Shown: positions 17,157 through 26,056 of the stretch, one piece after another
How positions within the stretch are numbered: the stretch's first letter is position 1
Layout of the letters: each line of letters opens with the position of its first letter
NCBI GenBank assembly: GCA_016782865.1
Contig: JADHXR010000086.1
Coordinates: 1-33,664 of the forward strand
DNA from: Phycisphaerae bacterium
GTDB taxonomy: Bacteria; Planctomycetota; Phycisphaerae; Sedimentisphaerales; Anaerobacaceae
Reading direction: 5' to 3'
Length of the DNA: 33,664 nucleotides
Notes under the pieces: generated by a model
The model's database searches: none
What the model was told of the DNA's origin: nothing
The model's input: the letters and a program-made list of their open reading frames with translations, nothing else
Program-made: the position numbers and the translations under genes

Positions 17157-18476
17157 ATGCATCGAAAAATGACCCGTCGCAATTTCCTGAGCAATGCCGC
17201 CTGGAGCGGATCAAGCCTCATTATCCTGTCAAACAGCCGGTCGGCATATACGGCCCAGGCCAACGAGAAGCTGAACGTCGCTGCAATCGGCATCGGTGGT
17301 CGCGGCGCCGCCGACGTCAATGGCGTGGCCGACGAGAACATCGTCGCCCTGTGCGACGTTGACCACAGCCACGCGGCAAAGACCTTCGAACGATTCCCCA
17401 AGGCCAAGCAGTTCAAAGATTTCCGCAAGATGCTTGATAAGATGCACAGCAAGATCGACGCGGTCGTCATCGGCACCCCCGATCATACGCATGCCCCGCC
17501 CGGTGTGATGGCAATGAAGATGGGCAAGCATTGCTATTGCGAGAAACCGCTGACCCACAGCGTGTACGAAGCCAGGATGATGGCCCAAGTCGCCCGCGAG
17601 AACGGGCTCGTGACGCAGATGGGGACACAGATTCACGCCGGTGACAACTACCGCCGCGTGGTTGAGCTTGTCCGGATGGGCGCCATCGGCGAGGTGCGGG
17701 ATGTCCACGTATGGCTGGGCGCCAACTTCGCAGGGCCGCCGAAGCCGACGAATATGTCGCAGCGCGACGTCCCCACGGACCGGCCCGCCGTGCCGGAGAC
17801 GCTCGACTGGGACATCTGGCTCGGACCCGCGGCCTACCGGCCTTACCATTCTGAGTACGCACCGTTCAAATGGCGCTACTGGTGGAACTTCGCAAACGGC
17901 CAACTCGGCGATTTCTTCTGCCACTACTGCGACCTTGCGTTCTGGGCCCTTAAGTTGCGGCATCCGGTCACGGTGGAAGCCGAGGGCCCTGTTCACGCCG
18001 AGAGCGCCGCAAACTGGACGATCGCCCGGCAGCAATATGCCGCTCGCGGCGATCTGCCGGCGGTCACATTGACCTGGTACAACGGGGGCGGTTACCCGGC
18101 TCTCGTGAAGGAGAAGAATATCCCACAGTGGGGCAGCGCGGTGCTGTTCATCGGCTCGGAAGGGATGCTGATTTCCGACTACAATAAACACCAATTGTTG
18201 CCCGAAGAGAAATTTGCCGATTTTGCGCCGCCCGATCAGTTTATTCCGAACTCCATAGGCCATCACCGCGAATGGATCGAAGCCTGCAAGACAGCCGGGC
18301 CCACTACGTGCAATTTCGACTACTCGGGCGCCCTGACCGAAGCCGCATTGCTCTGCAACGTCGCACTGCGTACGGGCAGAAGAATCATATGGGACGCAGA
18401 AAATCTCAAGGCCATCGGTTGCCCCGAGGCCGACGCTTTCATCCGGCGCGAATATCGCAACGGCTGGAAACTATAG
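17157..18476 (+). CDS. Tat-exported Gfo/Idh/MocA-family oxidoreductase
   Basis: 439 aa from the ATG at 17157, chosen because AAAGGAG lies 9 nt upstream and the N-terminus is then a twin-arginine signal (TRRNFLSNAAW). The Rossmann motif VAAIGIGGRGAADV follows near residue 42, then the family motif CEKPLTHS near 127, and a C-terminal Gfo/Idh/MocA barrel with WRYWWNFANGQLGDF and HHREWIEACK. The NAD(P)-dependent dehydrogenase is probably folded with cofactor before export. It lies 48 bp after the aldolase, last in the iol operon, and the substrate may be inositol or a glycoside. A true IolG is cytoplasmic, so this could be a peripheral sugar-oxidising enzyme rather than the first pathway step. 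Confidence 0.85.
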   Translation: MHRKMTRRNFLSNAAWSGSSLIILSNSRSAYTAQANEKLNVAAIGIGGRGAADVNGVADENIVALCDVDHSHAAKTFERFPKAKQFKDFRKMLDKMHSKIDAVVIGTPDHTHAPPGVMAMKMGKHCYCEKPLTHSVYEARMMAQVARENGLVTQMGTQIHAGDNYRRVVELVRMGAIGEVRDVHVWLGANFAGPPKPTNMSQRDVPTDRPAVPETLDWDIWLGPAAYRPYHSEYAPFKWRYWWNFANGQLGDFFCHYCDLAFWALKLRHPVTVEAEGPVHAESAANWTIARQQYAARGDLPAVTLTWYNGGGYPALVKEKNIPQWGSAVLFIGSEGMLISDYNKHQLLPEEKFADFAPPDQFIPNSIGHHREWIEACKTAGPTTCNFDYSGALTEAALLCNVALRTGRRIIWDAENLKAIGCPEADAFIRREYRNGWKL

Positions 18477-18492
18477 CAACTGACGGCGGTTC

Positions 18493-19077
18493 TCACGTTC
18501 GCAGCGGGTCCTGAGTATCCTTGTATTGTCGTCGCAATTGTTCCAGGCGACGCTTGAGGTTTGCGATTGTCTCTTTGTGCTCGGGATTGTCGTATAGGTT
18601 GAACCGCTCATAGGGATCGTTTTGCAAGTCGTACAACTCCCAGCACTCTTCGGGCTTTCGTTTCATTCGGACAAGGCCATAGTAGTAGATCAGTTTGTAC
18701 CGCTGCGTTCGAATGCCGTAATGGCTGGGCCGCTGGCTCGCGTGCGACCAGTAGTGATAGTACATGGCGTCACGCCAATCATCTGGCGTCTTGCCCAGTA
18801 GATTCTGTCGGAAGCTGCGCCCCTGCATGGTCTCCGGGATAGCGGCGCCGGCGTAGTCTAAGAACAGCTCGGCAAAGTCGATGTTATTCGTATGCGCATA
18901 CTCGCTCAGCCTGAGCCCATAACATCCGATTGCCTGACTCGTATGGTCGTCCGCCATGATGAACAGAATGTTCGGTTTGCGCCGCGACCGCTGTGCCGAT
19001 GCTACACTCGGCAGCGCGCCCGCTGCCGCTGAGAGTCCCATGATCTTCACAAATTGCCGGCGAGTCAACTTTTCCAC
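18493..19077 (-). pseudogene. Sulfatase lacking its catalytic core (in-frame internal deletion)
   Basis: 194-aa open frame from GTG at 19077, with AAGGAG 7 nt upstream. It has a Tat signal (LTRRQFVKIMGLSAAAG) followed by the standard sulfatase opening PNILFIMADDHTSQAIGCYG. At residues 65-67 (Asn-Ile-Asp, 18877-18885) it jumps directly to the C-terminal half: FAELFLDYAGAAIPETMQGRS, WRDAMYYHYW, YGIRTQRYKLIYYY and YDLQNDPYE. The C/S-x-P-S-R motif that is converted to formylglycine and most metal ligands are missing. Normal members are about 450-500 aa. Both flanks of the missing part normally contain an NID-like tripeptide, suggesting deletion between short repeats. It is convergent with the Gfo/Idh/MocA gene and almost certainly inactive. 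Confidence 0.85.
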
Positions 19078-19260
19078 TTTCTTCTCCTTCTAACTCGATC
19101 TTAAGTCATCACAAATACACACGATAGGATAGCGTCCGGCCGTGTGTGAGTCAACCGCTCCGGTGGGAATTCTTGCATCATCCGAGTTCAGAGGATAACA
19201 TGAGTTTCCAATGTGACGCTTGTTAAGGATGAATCTTCGGTGCTCAAGAAAGGAGTTCAA

Positions 19261-22200
19261 ATGAATCGCTCGTTTGCTTTTTCCCTCGTTGCTGTTTTGA
19301 TTGTCAATTCTGCGTTCGCTCAAGACGAGGCAAGATTACTGCGCTTCCCGGCTATTCACAAAGATCGCATTGCCTTTACCTATGCGGGCGATCTCTACAG
19401 TGTCTCATCCACCGGCGGCGTGGCCCGAAAGCTGACCAATCACGAAGGCTTTGAAATGTTCGCCCGCTTTTCTCCTGACGGAAAGCACATCGCCTTTACA
19501 GGCCAGTACGACGGCAACACCGAAGTCTATCTCATGCCGGCAAGCGGCGGCGTACCTCAGCGTCTGACTCACACAGCTACACTCGGTCGGGACGACGTGT
19601 CCGACCGAATGGGACCAAACAACATCGTGATGGCCTGGAAGAATGACGGCAAGAGCATCATCTTCCGCTCGCGGATGCGATCGTTCAACAGCTTCAACGG
19701 CCGGCTCTATTGCGTATCCAAATCGGGGGGACTCGCCGATGAGCTGCCGCTGCCCCGCGCGGGTTTCTGCTCTTTCTCACCGGACGACAAGAAGCTCGCA
19801 TACAATCGCATATTCCGTGAGTTTCGCACGTGGAAACGGTATCGCGGGGGCATGGCTGACGATATCTGGATCTACGACTTCAAGACAAAAGAAATTGAGA
19901 ACATCACAGAGAACCCTGCACAGGATATAATCCCCATGTGGAGTGGCGAGAAGATATTCTTTCTCTCCGACCGCGACGAGAACAAACGCATGAATCTGTT
20001 CGTTTACGATCTCGATTCAAAGCTTACCGAAAGAATCACCAATTTCACCGACTTCGACATCAAGTTTCCATCACTCGGCAAGAAAGCAATCGTATTTGAA
20101 AACGGAGGTTACATCTATCGCCTCGATGTTGAGAGCGAAAAGTATGAAAAAGTGAACATCCGTATTCAGGAGGATCTGAGCGGAGGCAGGAGTGAGATAG
20201 TCAGTGTTGCCGGTAACGTCACCAACTACGAAATCGCTCCTGACGGCAAGCGAGCACTCTTCGGCGCCAGAGGAGATGTCTTCACTGTGCCCGCCAAACA
20301 TGGCGCCATTCGGAATCTCACCGATTCGCCCGGCGTTCACGAGCGAAACTCCAAATGGTCCCCCAACGGCAAGTGGATCGCCTACATCTCTGACGCTTCG
20401 GGTGAAGACGAGATTTATGTCGTCCCCCAGGACGGCAGCGGAAAGGCCAGACAGATCACGCGAAACGCCGAGACGTACAAGTATCAAATCAAGTGGTCGC
20501 CCGACAGCGGGAAAATCCTCTGGGCGGACAAACGGCTGCGCCTGCGATTCGTCAGTGTCAGAAGCGGCAAGATTACAGAGGTCGACAAATCCGACAGTTG
20601 GGAGTTCAGATCTTACTCGTGGTCGCCGGACAGCAGGTGGATCGTGTACGCCAAATCCGAAGTTGAAATGATGAGCAAGATCTATATCTACTCCCTGAGG
20701 GACAAGAAGTCCCACGAATTGACCGACGGCTGGTATTCGGCGTCCCAGCCAATCTTCAGCTCCGATGGCAAGTTGGTCTTTTTCACCTCCGACCGGGACT
20801 TCAATCCGATCTACAGCAGGACCGAGTGGAACCACGCCTATCAGGACATGTCGCGCATTTATCTCCTGACCCTGGCAAAAGACACTGATTCGCCTTTCAA
20901 GCCAAAAAGTGACGAAGTCGAGATAAAGAGCGAGAAGAAGACTGAGAAAGAAGAAGACGTCGAGAATACTGATCCCAACGAAGCAGAGAAGCAACCGCAG
21001 AAGGCCGAACAGAAGAAGAAAGAGAAGCAAGAGCGAATCAAAGTCGATATCGACGGTATTAAGGATCGCATCGCCGTGTTGCCGACCGCAGTGGGCAGCT
21101 ATCGGGACCTGGCCTCGGCGGGCGATCATCTGTACTACGGCAGAAGGACCAGCAGAGACGACAAGAGCGGTTTGTTTGCCTACAATCTGAAGGAGCAAGA
21201 AGAGACCGAGCTGGGTGACATCGGCGGCTTTGAGATATCGGCCGACCGCAAGAAGATGCTGGTCGCTTCCGGAGAAAAGTATGCCATCATCGATCTGCCC
21301 AAATCGAAGATTACGATGAAGGATACGCTGGATCTGTCCACAATGGAGGTGCATCTGGACAAGAAGAAGCAGTGGGCACAGATCTTCAACGAATGCTGGC
21401 GGCAGATGCGGGAATTCTTCTACGTTCCCAACATGCACGGCGTGGACTGGCCGGCCATGCGGCAGCGCTATGAACCGCTGGTTGCTCACGTGAACCACAG
21501 GGTCGATTTGACATATATCATCGGCGAGATGATAAGCGAACTCAACGTCGGCCACACGTACGTGGGCGGCGGAGAATATCCCAAGCCGAAAAGGATAGCG
21601 ATGGGTCTTCTCGGAGCCGAGATTAAGCGCGATTCAAAATCGGGATACTACAGGATTGAGAAGATTCTGCGCGGTCAGAATTGGGACAAGAGCTCGCGCT
21701 CGCCCCTGACTGAGATCGGAGTCGATGCCAATCAGGGCGATTACATTCTCGCCGTAAACGGCAACTCCACGGCCGATGTAAGTGACATCCACGAGTTGCT
21801 GCTCAACAAAGCGGGCAAACAGGTCACGCTGAAGCTCAATTCAAAACCGGCCCGCAGGGGCGCCCGCCAGGTCGTAGTCGTGCCGATATCCAGTGAAGAG
21901 AACCTGTATTATTACGACTGGGTGCAGACCAATATTGAAAAAGTCAGTGACGCCACCGACGCAAAGGTAGGCTACATTCACGTGCCCGACATGGGACGTC
22001 GCGGCCTGAATGAATTCGTGAAATATTTCTACCCTCAGATTCGCAAGAAGGGATTGATAATCGACGTCCGCGGAAACGGCGGCGGGAATGTCTCGCCCAT
22101 GTTGATCGAACGGCTGCGACGGGAAATTGTCATGATCGACTTCGGCAGAAACGGCGCACCTGAGCCGGACCCGTCGGCCATGATCTACGGACCCATGGTA

Positions 22201-22563
22201 TGCCTGGCCGACGAGTTCTCCGCCTCGGACGGCGACCTGTTCACCTATAGATTCAAGCAGCACAAACTCGGCAAAGTGGTCGGCAAACGAACCTGGGGCG
22301 GCGTCGTCGGAATTCGCGGCTCTCTGCCGCTGCTGGACGGCGGCTTTCTCAATAAGCCGGAGTTCTCCCGCTACGATACCGAAGGCAAGAACTGGATCAT
22401 CGAAGGTTACGGCGTCGAACCGGACATCTACGTCGATAACGACCCGGCGAAAGAATACGCCGGGATAGACCAACAGTTGAATAAGGCAATCGAAGTAATT
22501 CTGGAAGAGTTGAAGACCAAGGAGAAAGAGATACCTCCGTTACCACCGTATCCGGTGAAGTAG
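19261..22563 (+). CDS. Tricorn protease homologue (S41-family serine protease)
   Basis: 1100 aa from the ATG at 19261 (AAAGGAG 5-6 nt upstream; signal peptide to about residue 21, SAFAQ). The N-terminal half is a TolB/tricorn-like beta-propeller with repeated SPDGK, WSPNGKW and WSPDS motifs. A highly charged K/E linker follows near residues 560-600. Then come the tricorn core, a His in NVGHTYVGGG (near 764), a PDZ domain (about 790-880) and the tail-specific protease core with DVRGNGGGNVS (near 940) and the nucleophile region DEFSASDGD (near 985). Full length for bacterial tricorn-like peptidases. It probably degrades peptides in the periplasm. Its start region is divergent from the sulfatase remnant. 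Confidence 0.93.
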   Translation: MNRSFAFSLVAVLIVNSAFAQDEARLLRFPAIHKDRIAFTYAGDLYSVSSTGGVARKLTNHEGFEMFARFSPDGKHIAFTGQYDGNTEVYLMPASGGVPQRLTHTATLGRDDVSDRMGPNNIVMAWKNDGKSIIFRSRMRSFNSFNGRLYCVSKSGGLADELPLPRAGFCSFSPDDKKLAYNRIFREFRTWKRYRGGMADDIWIYDFKTKEIENITENPAQDIIPMWSGEKIFFLSDRDENKRMNLFVYDLDSKLTERITNFTDFDIKFPSLGKKAIVFENGGYIYRLDVESEKYEKVNIRIQEDLSGGRSEIVSVAGNVTNYEIAPDGKRALFGARGDVFTVPAKHGAIRNLTDSPGVHERNSKWSPNGKWIAYISDASGEDEIYVVPQDGSGKARQITRNAETYKYQIKWSPDSGKILWADKRLRLRFVSVRSGKITEVDKSDSWEFRSYSWSPDSRWIVYAKSEVEMMSKIYIYSLRDKKSHELTDGWYSASQPIFSSDGKLVFFTSDRDFNPIYSRTEWNHAYQDMSRIYLLTLAKDTDSPFKPKSDEVEIKSEKKTEKEEDVENTDPNEAEKQPQKAEQKKKEKQERIKVDIDGIKDRIAVLPTAVGSYRDLASAGDHLYYGRRTSRDDKSGLFAYNLKEQEETELGDIGGFEISADRKKMLVASGEKYAIIDLPKSKITMKDTLDLSTMEVHLDKKKQWAQIFNECWRQMREFFYVPNMHGVDWPAMRQRYEPLVAHVNHRVDLTYIIGEMISELNVGHTYVGGGEYPKPKRIAMGLLGAEIKRDSKSGYYRIEKILRGQNWDKSSRSPLTEIGVDANQGDYILAVNGNSTADVSDIHELLLNKAGKQVTLKLNSKPARRGARQVVVVPISSEENLYYYDWVQTNIEKVSDATDAKVGYIHVPDMGRRGLNEFVKYFYPQIRKKGLIIDVRGNGGGNVSPMLIERLRREIVMIDFGRNGAPEPDPSAMIYGPMVCLADEFSASDGDLFTYRFKQHKLGKVVGKRTWGGVVGIRGSLPLLDGGFLNKPEFSRYDTEGKNWIIEGYGVEPDIYVDNDPAKEYAGIDQQLNKAIEVILEELKTKEKEIPPLPPYPVK

Positions 22564-22607
22564 AGTATAGACTTATGTCTTGTACACCAAGAGTGAGGAG
22601 ATTAGAG

Positions 22608-24590
22608 ATGAGCAGATATGCAGGTTTGATTCTTGCGTTTTCCCTGACCGTCACTTCTTCAGAAGGAGTACAAGCGTTGCCTGAGGGCAAACCACATAGT
22701 AGCGTTGAGACACCGGCCATAATAGTCATGCTCGGAGCGTTTAGGGTGACCGGCAAGCGTCTTGATTTACGATATCAACTCAGGAATGATTCGAAGCAAG
22801 ATATCTGGGTCTGCGAAGACGTCGCCGTGAATTATGATGCCGACTCCGAGGTGTTCCTGTCAGAAAGAGGCCAGACGCTTGTAATCCGCAGGCGGATGGA
22901 CGTCGCGGCCGAAGTCTACTGGGATCTCCGCCCCATTGGGAGGTATGCTCGTCTGCGTGCAGGGCAAACGCGAACTGAATCGTTGTCGCTAAGTGTACCC
23001 GTCCACGCCCGCCACGTGTTTACCAGCGGCCGATCCACATCTCGCCTGGAGTATGCCAGAAGCCTGACTCTGGAGATTGGCTATTACTCCGACGACCTGC
23101 CGAGGGTACTTCGTGAGATCCTTGGAAAAGCTGATAAGAGTAGTGACGCTGATCCGGAAGAATTTGTGATTAGTGATCAAACTGGTAACGAGTTGGACCT
23201 TATTGGCGTGGATCTGCTCAAGGCTCACAATAAGGACCTAAATGATCAGAACGAACAACTTAGGATCCCCTACTCCTTTCGGGGCCTCAAGGGTGAACAC
23301 TTCTCCCGGATAACGGTCGAGGGGCTGCACGTTCCATTTGATGAATTGCCCCCGCCGCGGTCTCCTCAGCCGTGGGAAGCATCATACTATGGAACCAGAC
23401 AGACTCGCATAGAGGTGCTCCTAGACCTTTTCTATGAGGGTGAAATCGAGCTTGAGGATTACAGAGGCGCTGAAGTCATCTTGAGTTGCGGCGATCATCT
23501 GTACAACGAGACCGCCAGTAAAATAGCAGACGTTTACAGAAAAGTAGTAACAGGCGACACGCCCCCGGGACAACTCAATCGTTTATTGAATGAGGTAGCT
23601 GATAGAGATGAACGAGACACTATCTTTTCAGAGCTGAGAAAGAAGAAGGCTGACGAAGAACGGCAGAAGCAGGCACGGATAGACGAGTTGTTTCGACGGG
23701 CCAAGAGCTACAACAGCATGGGCGACAGCCAAGAATCCCTCGCTGCATTAGACGAATTACTCACGCTGGCCCCTTCTCATGAGGAGGCCTTTGACCTCAA
23801 ACGGGAGATCGCTGCTCGTCATCGCGGTGAGATCATAAGCAATTCGATAGGAATGAAGCTTGTCTGGGTTCCGCCGGGTGAGTTTCTGATGGGTACTCCA
23901 TCTGGGCAAGGCGGATCGCCGGAGGAACGCCCTGCTCACGAAGTCAGGATCAGCAGAGGCTTTTGGATGGGTGTATGCGAAGTGACCCAGGTGCAATACG
24001 AGGCAATCATGAATAAGAATCCAAGCCATTTCAGAGGTGACGGTTTTCCCGTGGAAATGGTCTCGTGGGATGATGCCATTGAGTTTTGTCTTAGGCTCAG
24101 TCAGAAAGAGGGCGGGACGTACCGATTGCCCACCGAGGCGGAGTGGGAATATGCCTGCCGGGCAGGTACAACGACCCGTTTCTCGTGGGGCGACTCTGAG
24201 TGGACTGGCCTGTGCAATGCTGAGAACTCCAGTCGAGACGACTCCACTAGCCGCAAATATGACAGGAATATGAAGGTACTTGGAAAACTCGGTTTGCCGA
24301 TGGAGAGCACTGTCCCTGTAGGCAGTTTCGAAGCCAACGCATTCGGTCTATATGATATGCATGGAAATGTTCGTGAGTGGTGTCAGGATTCGTCCGCTGG
24401 TGGCTACTACAGAAGGAGCCCGCGATTGGACCCGATGGGGCTGGACCATGGTTTGAACCGCGAAGTCCGCGGCGGCAGCTGGCGGTCAGACTTGTACCAG
24501 AGTCGCTCGGCTTACCGCCATCGGGAGACACCCTCAACCAAACTCAACTATGTGGGTTTTCGTGTTGTGCTCGATGGGACAGTTCCGTAG
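22608..24590 (+). CDS. SUMF1/FGE-domain protein with an unrecognised N-terminal region
   Basis: 660 aa from the ATG at 22608 (TGAGGAG 7 nt upstream; signal-like residues 1-24). Residues about 30-330 match nothing I recognise. Residues about 340-405 are charged and helical with a TPR-like segment (AKSYNSMGDSQESLAALDEL). Residues about 410-658 are a formylglycine-generating-enzyme-like sulfatase-modifying-factor domain: GMKLVWVPPGEFLMGT, PVEMVSWDDAIEFC, RLPTEAEWEYACRAGT, NAFGLYDMHGNVREWCQD, REVRGGSW and YVGFRVV. The paired cysteines of true FGE are absent after RGGSW, so oxidase activity is unlikely. A binding or structural role is more likely. It lies 44 bp after the tricorn gene and may be cotranscribed. 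Confidence 0.85.
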   Translation: MSRYAGLILAFSLTVTSSEGVQALPEGKPHSSVETPAIIVMLGAFRVTGKRLDLRYQLRNDSKQDIWVCEDVAVNYDADSEVFLSERGQTLVIRRRMDVAAEVYWDLRPIGRYARLRAGQTRTESLSLSVPVHARHVFTSGRSTSRLEYARSLTLEIGYYSDDLPRVLREILGKADKSSDADPEEFVISDQTGNELDLIGVDLLKAHNKDLNDQNEQLRIPYSFRGLKGEHFSRITVEGLHVPFDELPPPRSPQPWEASYYGTRQTRIEVLLDLFYEGEIELEDYRGAEVILSCGDHLYNETASKIADVYRKVVTGDTPPGQLNRLLNEVADRDERDTIFSELRKKKADEERQKQARIDELFRRAKSYNSMGDSQESLAALDELLTLAPSHEEAFDLKREIAARHRGEIISNSIGMKLVWVPPGEFLMGTPSGQGGSPEERPAHEVRISRGFWMGVCEVTQVQYEAIMNKNPSHFRGDGFPVEMVSWDDAIEFCLRLSQKEGGTYRLPTEAEWEYACRAGTTTRFSWGDSEWTGLCNAENSSRDDSTSRKYDRNMKVLGKLGLPMESTVPVGSFEANAFGLYDMHGNVREWCQDSSAGGYYRRSPRLDPMGLDHGLNREVRGGSWRSDLYQSRSAYRHRETPSTKLNYVGFRVVLDGTVP

Positions 24591-24682
24591 GAAGATCATA
24601 TCATCGTCTGTAAAGATGGTGTTAGATCTTGGATAATGGCGACGCTCAGGACTAGCAGACCTTTTTCATACTATATTTGGCG

Positions 24683-26056
24683 CTAATTGTCTCTGAGATC
24701 GAGATCGTATCGGAAACCGGCCCTTCGGATTCCGGCTTGAATGTGGCCATTGGACATGAACGATTTCCAGATCAGGCCGGTTCGGGCGTTTTCTATCATT
24801 ATGAGCATTGGCCCGTGGGCGATGCCAAAGGTCCGGTCCGAGATCCAACTCTCGTCAATGTTGAAGGCGTCAGCCAATCCATAACCGCCTTGCTCCGGGT
24901 CGCGCCAGATTGGGCGACCATCGAGTTCCAGACTTCGCATGTGTCGCAACGCCGCCAGAGCGTCTTCCTTCAGAAACGGTAGCGCCATTGCCGCTCCGTA
25001 CGGGGCCAATGTCCCAGCGGCCGGAGCGTCTCCTCTGGCGCCTCGCGGTTGATGGCCAGGCACGACGTATTTGTTGCCGGGGCCTCCGCACGCGGTTATG
25101 CCCCAACGATCGGGGCCGTAGCTTTTGAAGTGGGCCGCATTGTCCCTGCACCAGTCGCGGTTAGCTTCGGCGGCCCGGCGGGTGTTCGCGAACCAATCGA
25201 CGCCCTGGGCGTCTTTGCCCATCAGGCGAAAATCGTAGAAACAATGGGCAAACGTATAGGTAAAGAACGTACCGGGCCAGGTATAGATGAACTGCTCGCC
25301 GTCACCGTAACGTCCTTTGGGCCGCTTCCATTTCGTCATGCAGTCCGCAGGCAGGCGATACCGTTGATTTGGCGCCGATAGCCCCAGCAGACAGATCAGC
25401 ATGGTCTCGTCGGTGTACCAGTTCCAGGTGGCTTTCTTGAATTGCCCGGGGCCGTTCATCCGGTCGAAACGTTCGGGCTGCCAGGCCATGTAGACCTGAC
25501 CGGTGTCGGGATTGAGAAATCGCCGCCAGTTGATCCGGGTGAACAAATCGTCCGCCAGCGTCGCACATTGGCCCGAGAAGTATTGGCCGGCCGTAATTAC
25601 ACCGGCCATGAGCAAGGCCGTGTCGATGGTCGAGGCGACCTGCTCGTAGCCGCGTCTGGTCGGCTGGCCCGTGTGAAGATCGATGTAGTGACAAAAGACG
25701 CCCTGGTGATGTGCCGATGAGCGAGCGAGGCTGCGAAGCGCGCGAAGAGTTCGCGCCTCGGCGTCGTTGCGATCAATCCAGCCGCGTTCGGCGGCTACAG
25801 GCATTGCCGCCAGGCCAAAACCAACGCAAGCCACGCTACAATATTCGACGCCGGTTTTGTCCCGCACCAGTCCCGATTCCGGGTCGGCTTGACGAATGAA
25901 GAATTGAAAAGCAGCTCTGGAAATCTCATCTAGCAGCGCCTCGTCAGCAGCACTGGCAGCATCCTGAGCGAACGTCTGCTGTTGACCCGCAAGGACAAAG
26001 TATCCGAGGATCAAAAGAGAGGCTGAGAACTTGCGCACTGCAAACAGTTCGGTCAT
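24683..26056 (-). CDS. Exported glycoamylase-domain (PF10091-type) glycoside hydrolase-like protein
   Basis: 457 aa. The ATG at 26056 overlaps the TGA of the upstream gene in an ATGA junction, with AGAGGAC upstream, so translation is coupled. It has a signal peptide (about residues 1-25). The body is an (alpha/alpha)6-type domain recognisable by AAFQFFIRQADPESGLVRDK, ACVGFGLAAMPVA, WNWYTDETMLICLLGL, WPGTFFTYTFAHCFYDF, GITACGGPGNKY, GTLAPYGAAMALPF, and the ending IDESWISDRTFGIAHGPMLIMIENARTG. This Pfam family includes GH144 beta-1,2-glucanases; the substrate here is unknown. It pairs with the methyltransferase-PQQ protein in a two-gene unit. Confidence 0.87.
   Translation of the reverse strand: MTELFAVRKFSASLLILGYFVLAGQQQTFAQDAASAADEALLDEISRAAFQFFIRQADPESGLVRDKTGVEYCSVACVGFGLAAMPVAAERGWIDRNDAEARTLRALRSLARSSAHHQGVFCHYIDLHTGQPTRRGYEQVASTIDTALLMAGVITAGQYFSGQCATLADDLFTRINWRRFLNPDTGQVYMAWQPERFDRMNGPGQFKKATWNWYTDETMLICLLGLSAPNQRYRLPADCMTKWKRPKGRYGDGEQFIYTWPGTFFTYTFAHCFYDFRLMGKDAQGVDWFANTRRAAEANRDWCRDNAAHFKSYGPDRWGITACGGPGNKYVVPGHQPRGARGDAPAAGTLAPYGAAMALPFLKEDALAALRHMRSLELDGRPIWRDPEQGGYGLADAFNIDESWISDRTFGIAHGPMLIMIENARTGLIWKSFMSNGHIQAGIRRAGFRYDLDLRDN

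Noticed and set aside
17229..18266. 345-codon open frame opposite the Gfo/Idh/MocA gene
   Set aside because: His- and Val-rich shadow with no family signature.
20071..21555. 494-codon open frame opposite the tricorn gene
   Set aside because: Antisense shadow: it lies wholly within a well-recognised gene, has no ribosome site and no recognisable domain.
22608..24590. Functional sulfatase-activating enzyme for the nearby sulfatase
   Set aside because: The catalytic cysteines are absent, and the neighbouring sulfatase lacks the modified residue.
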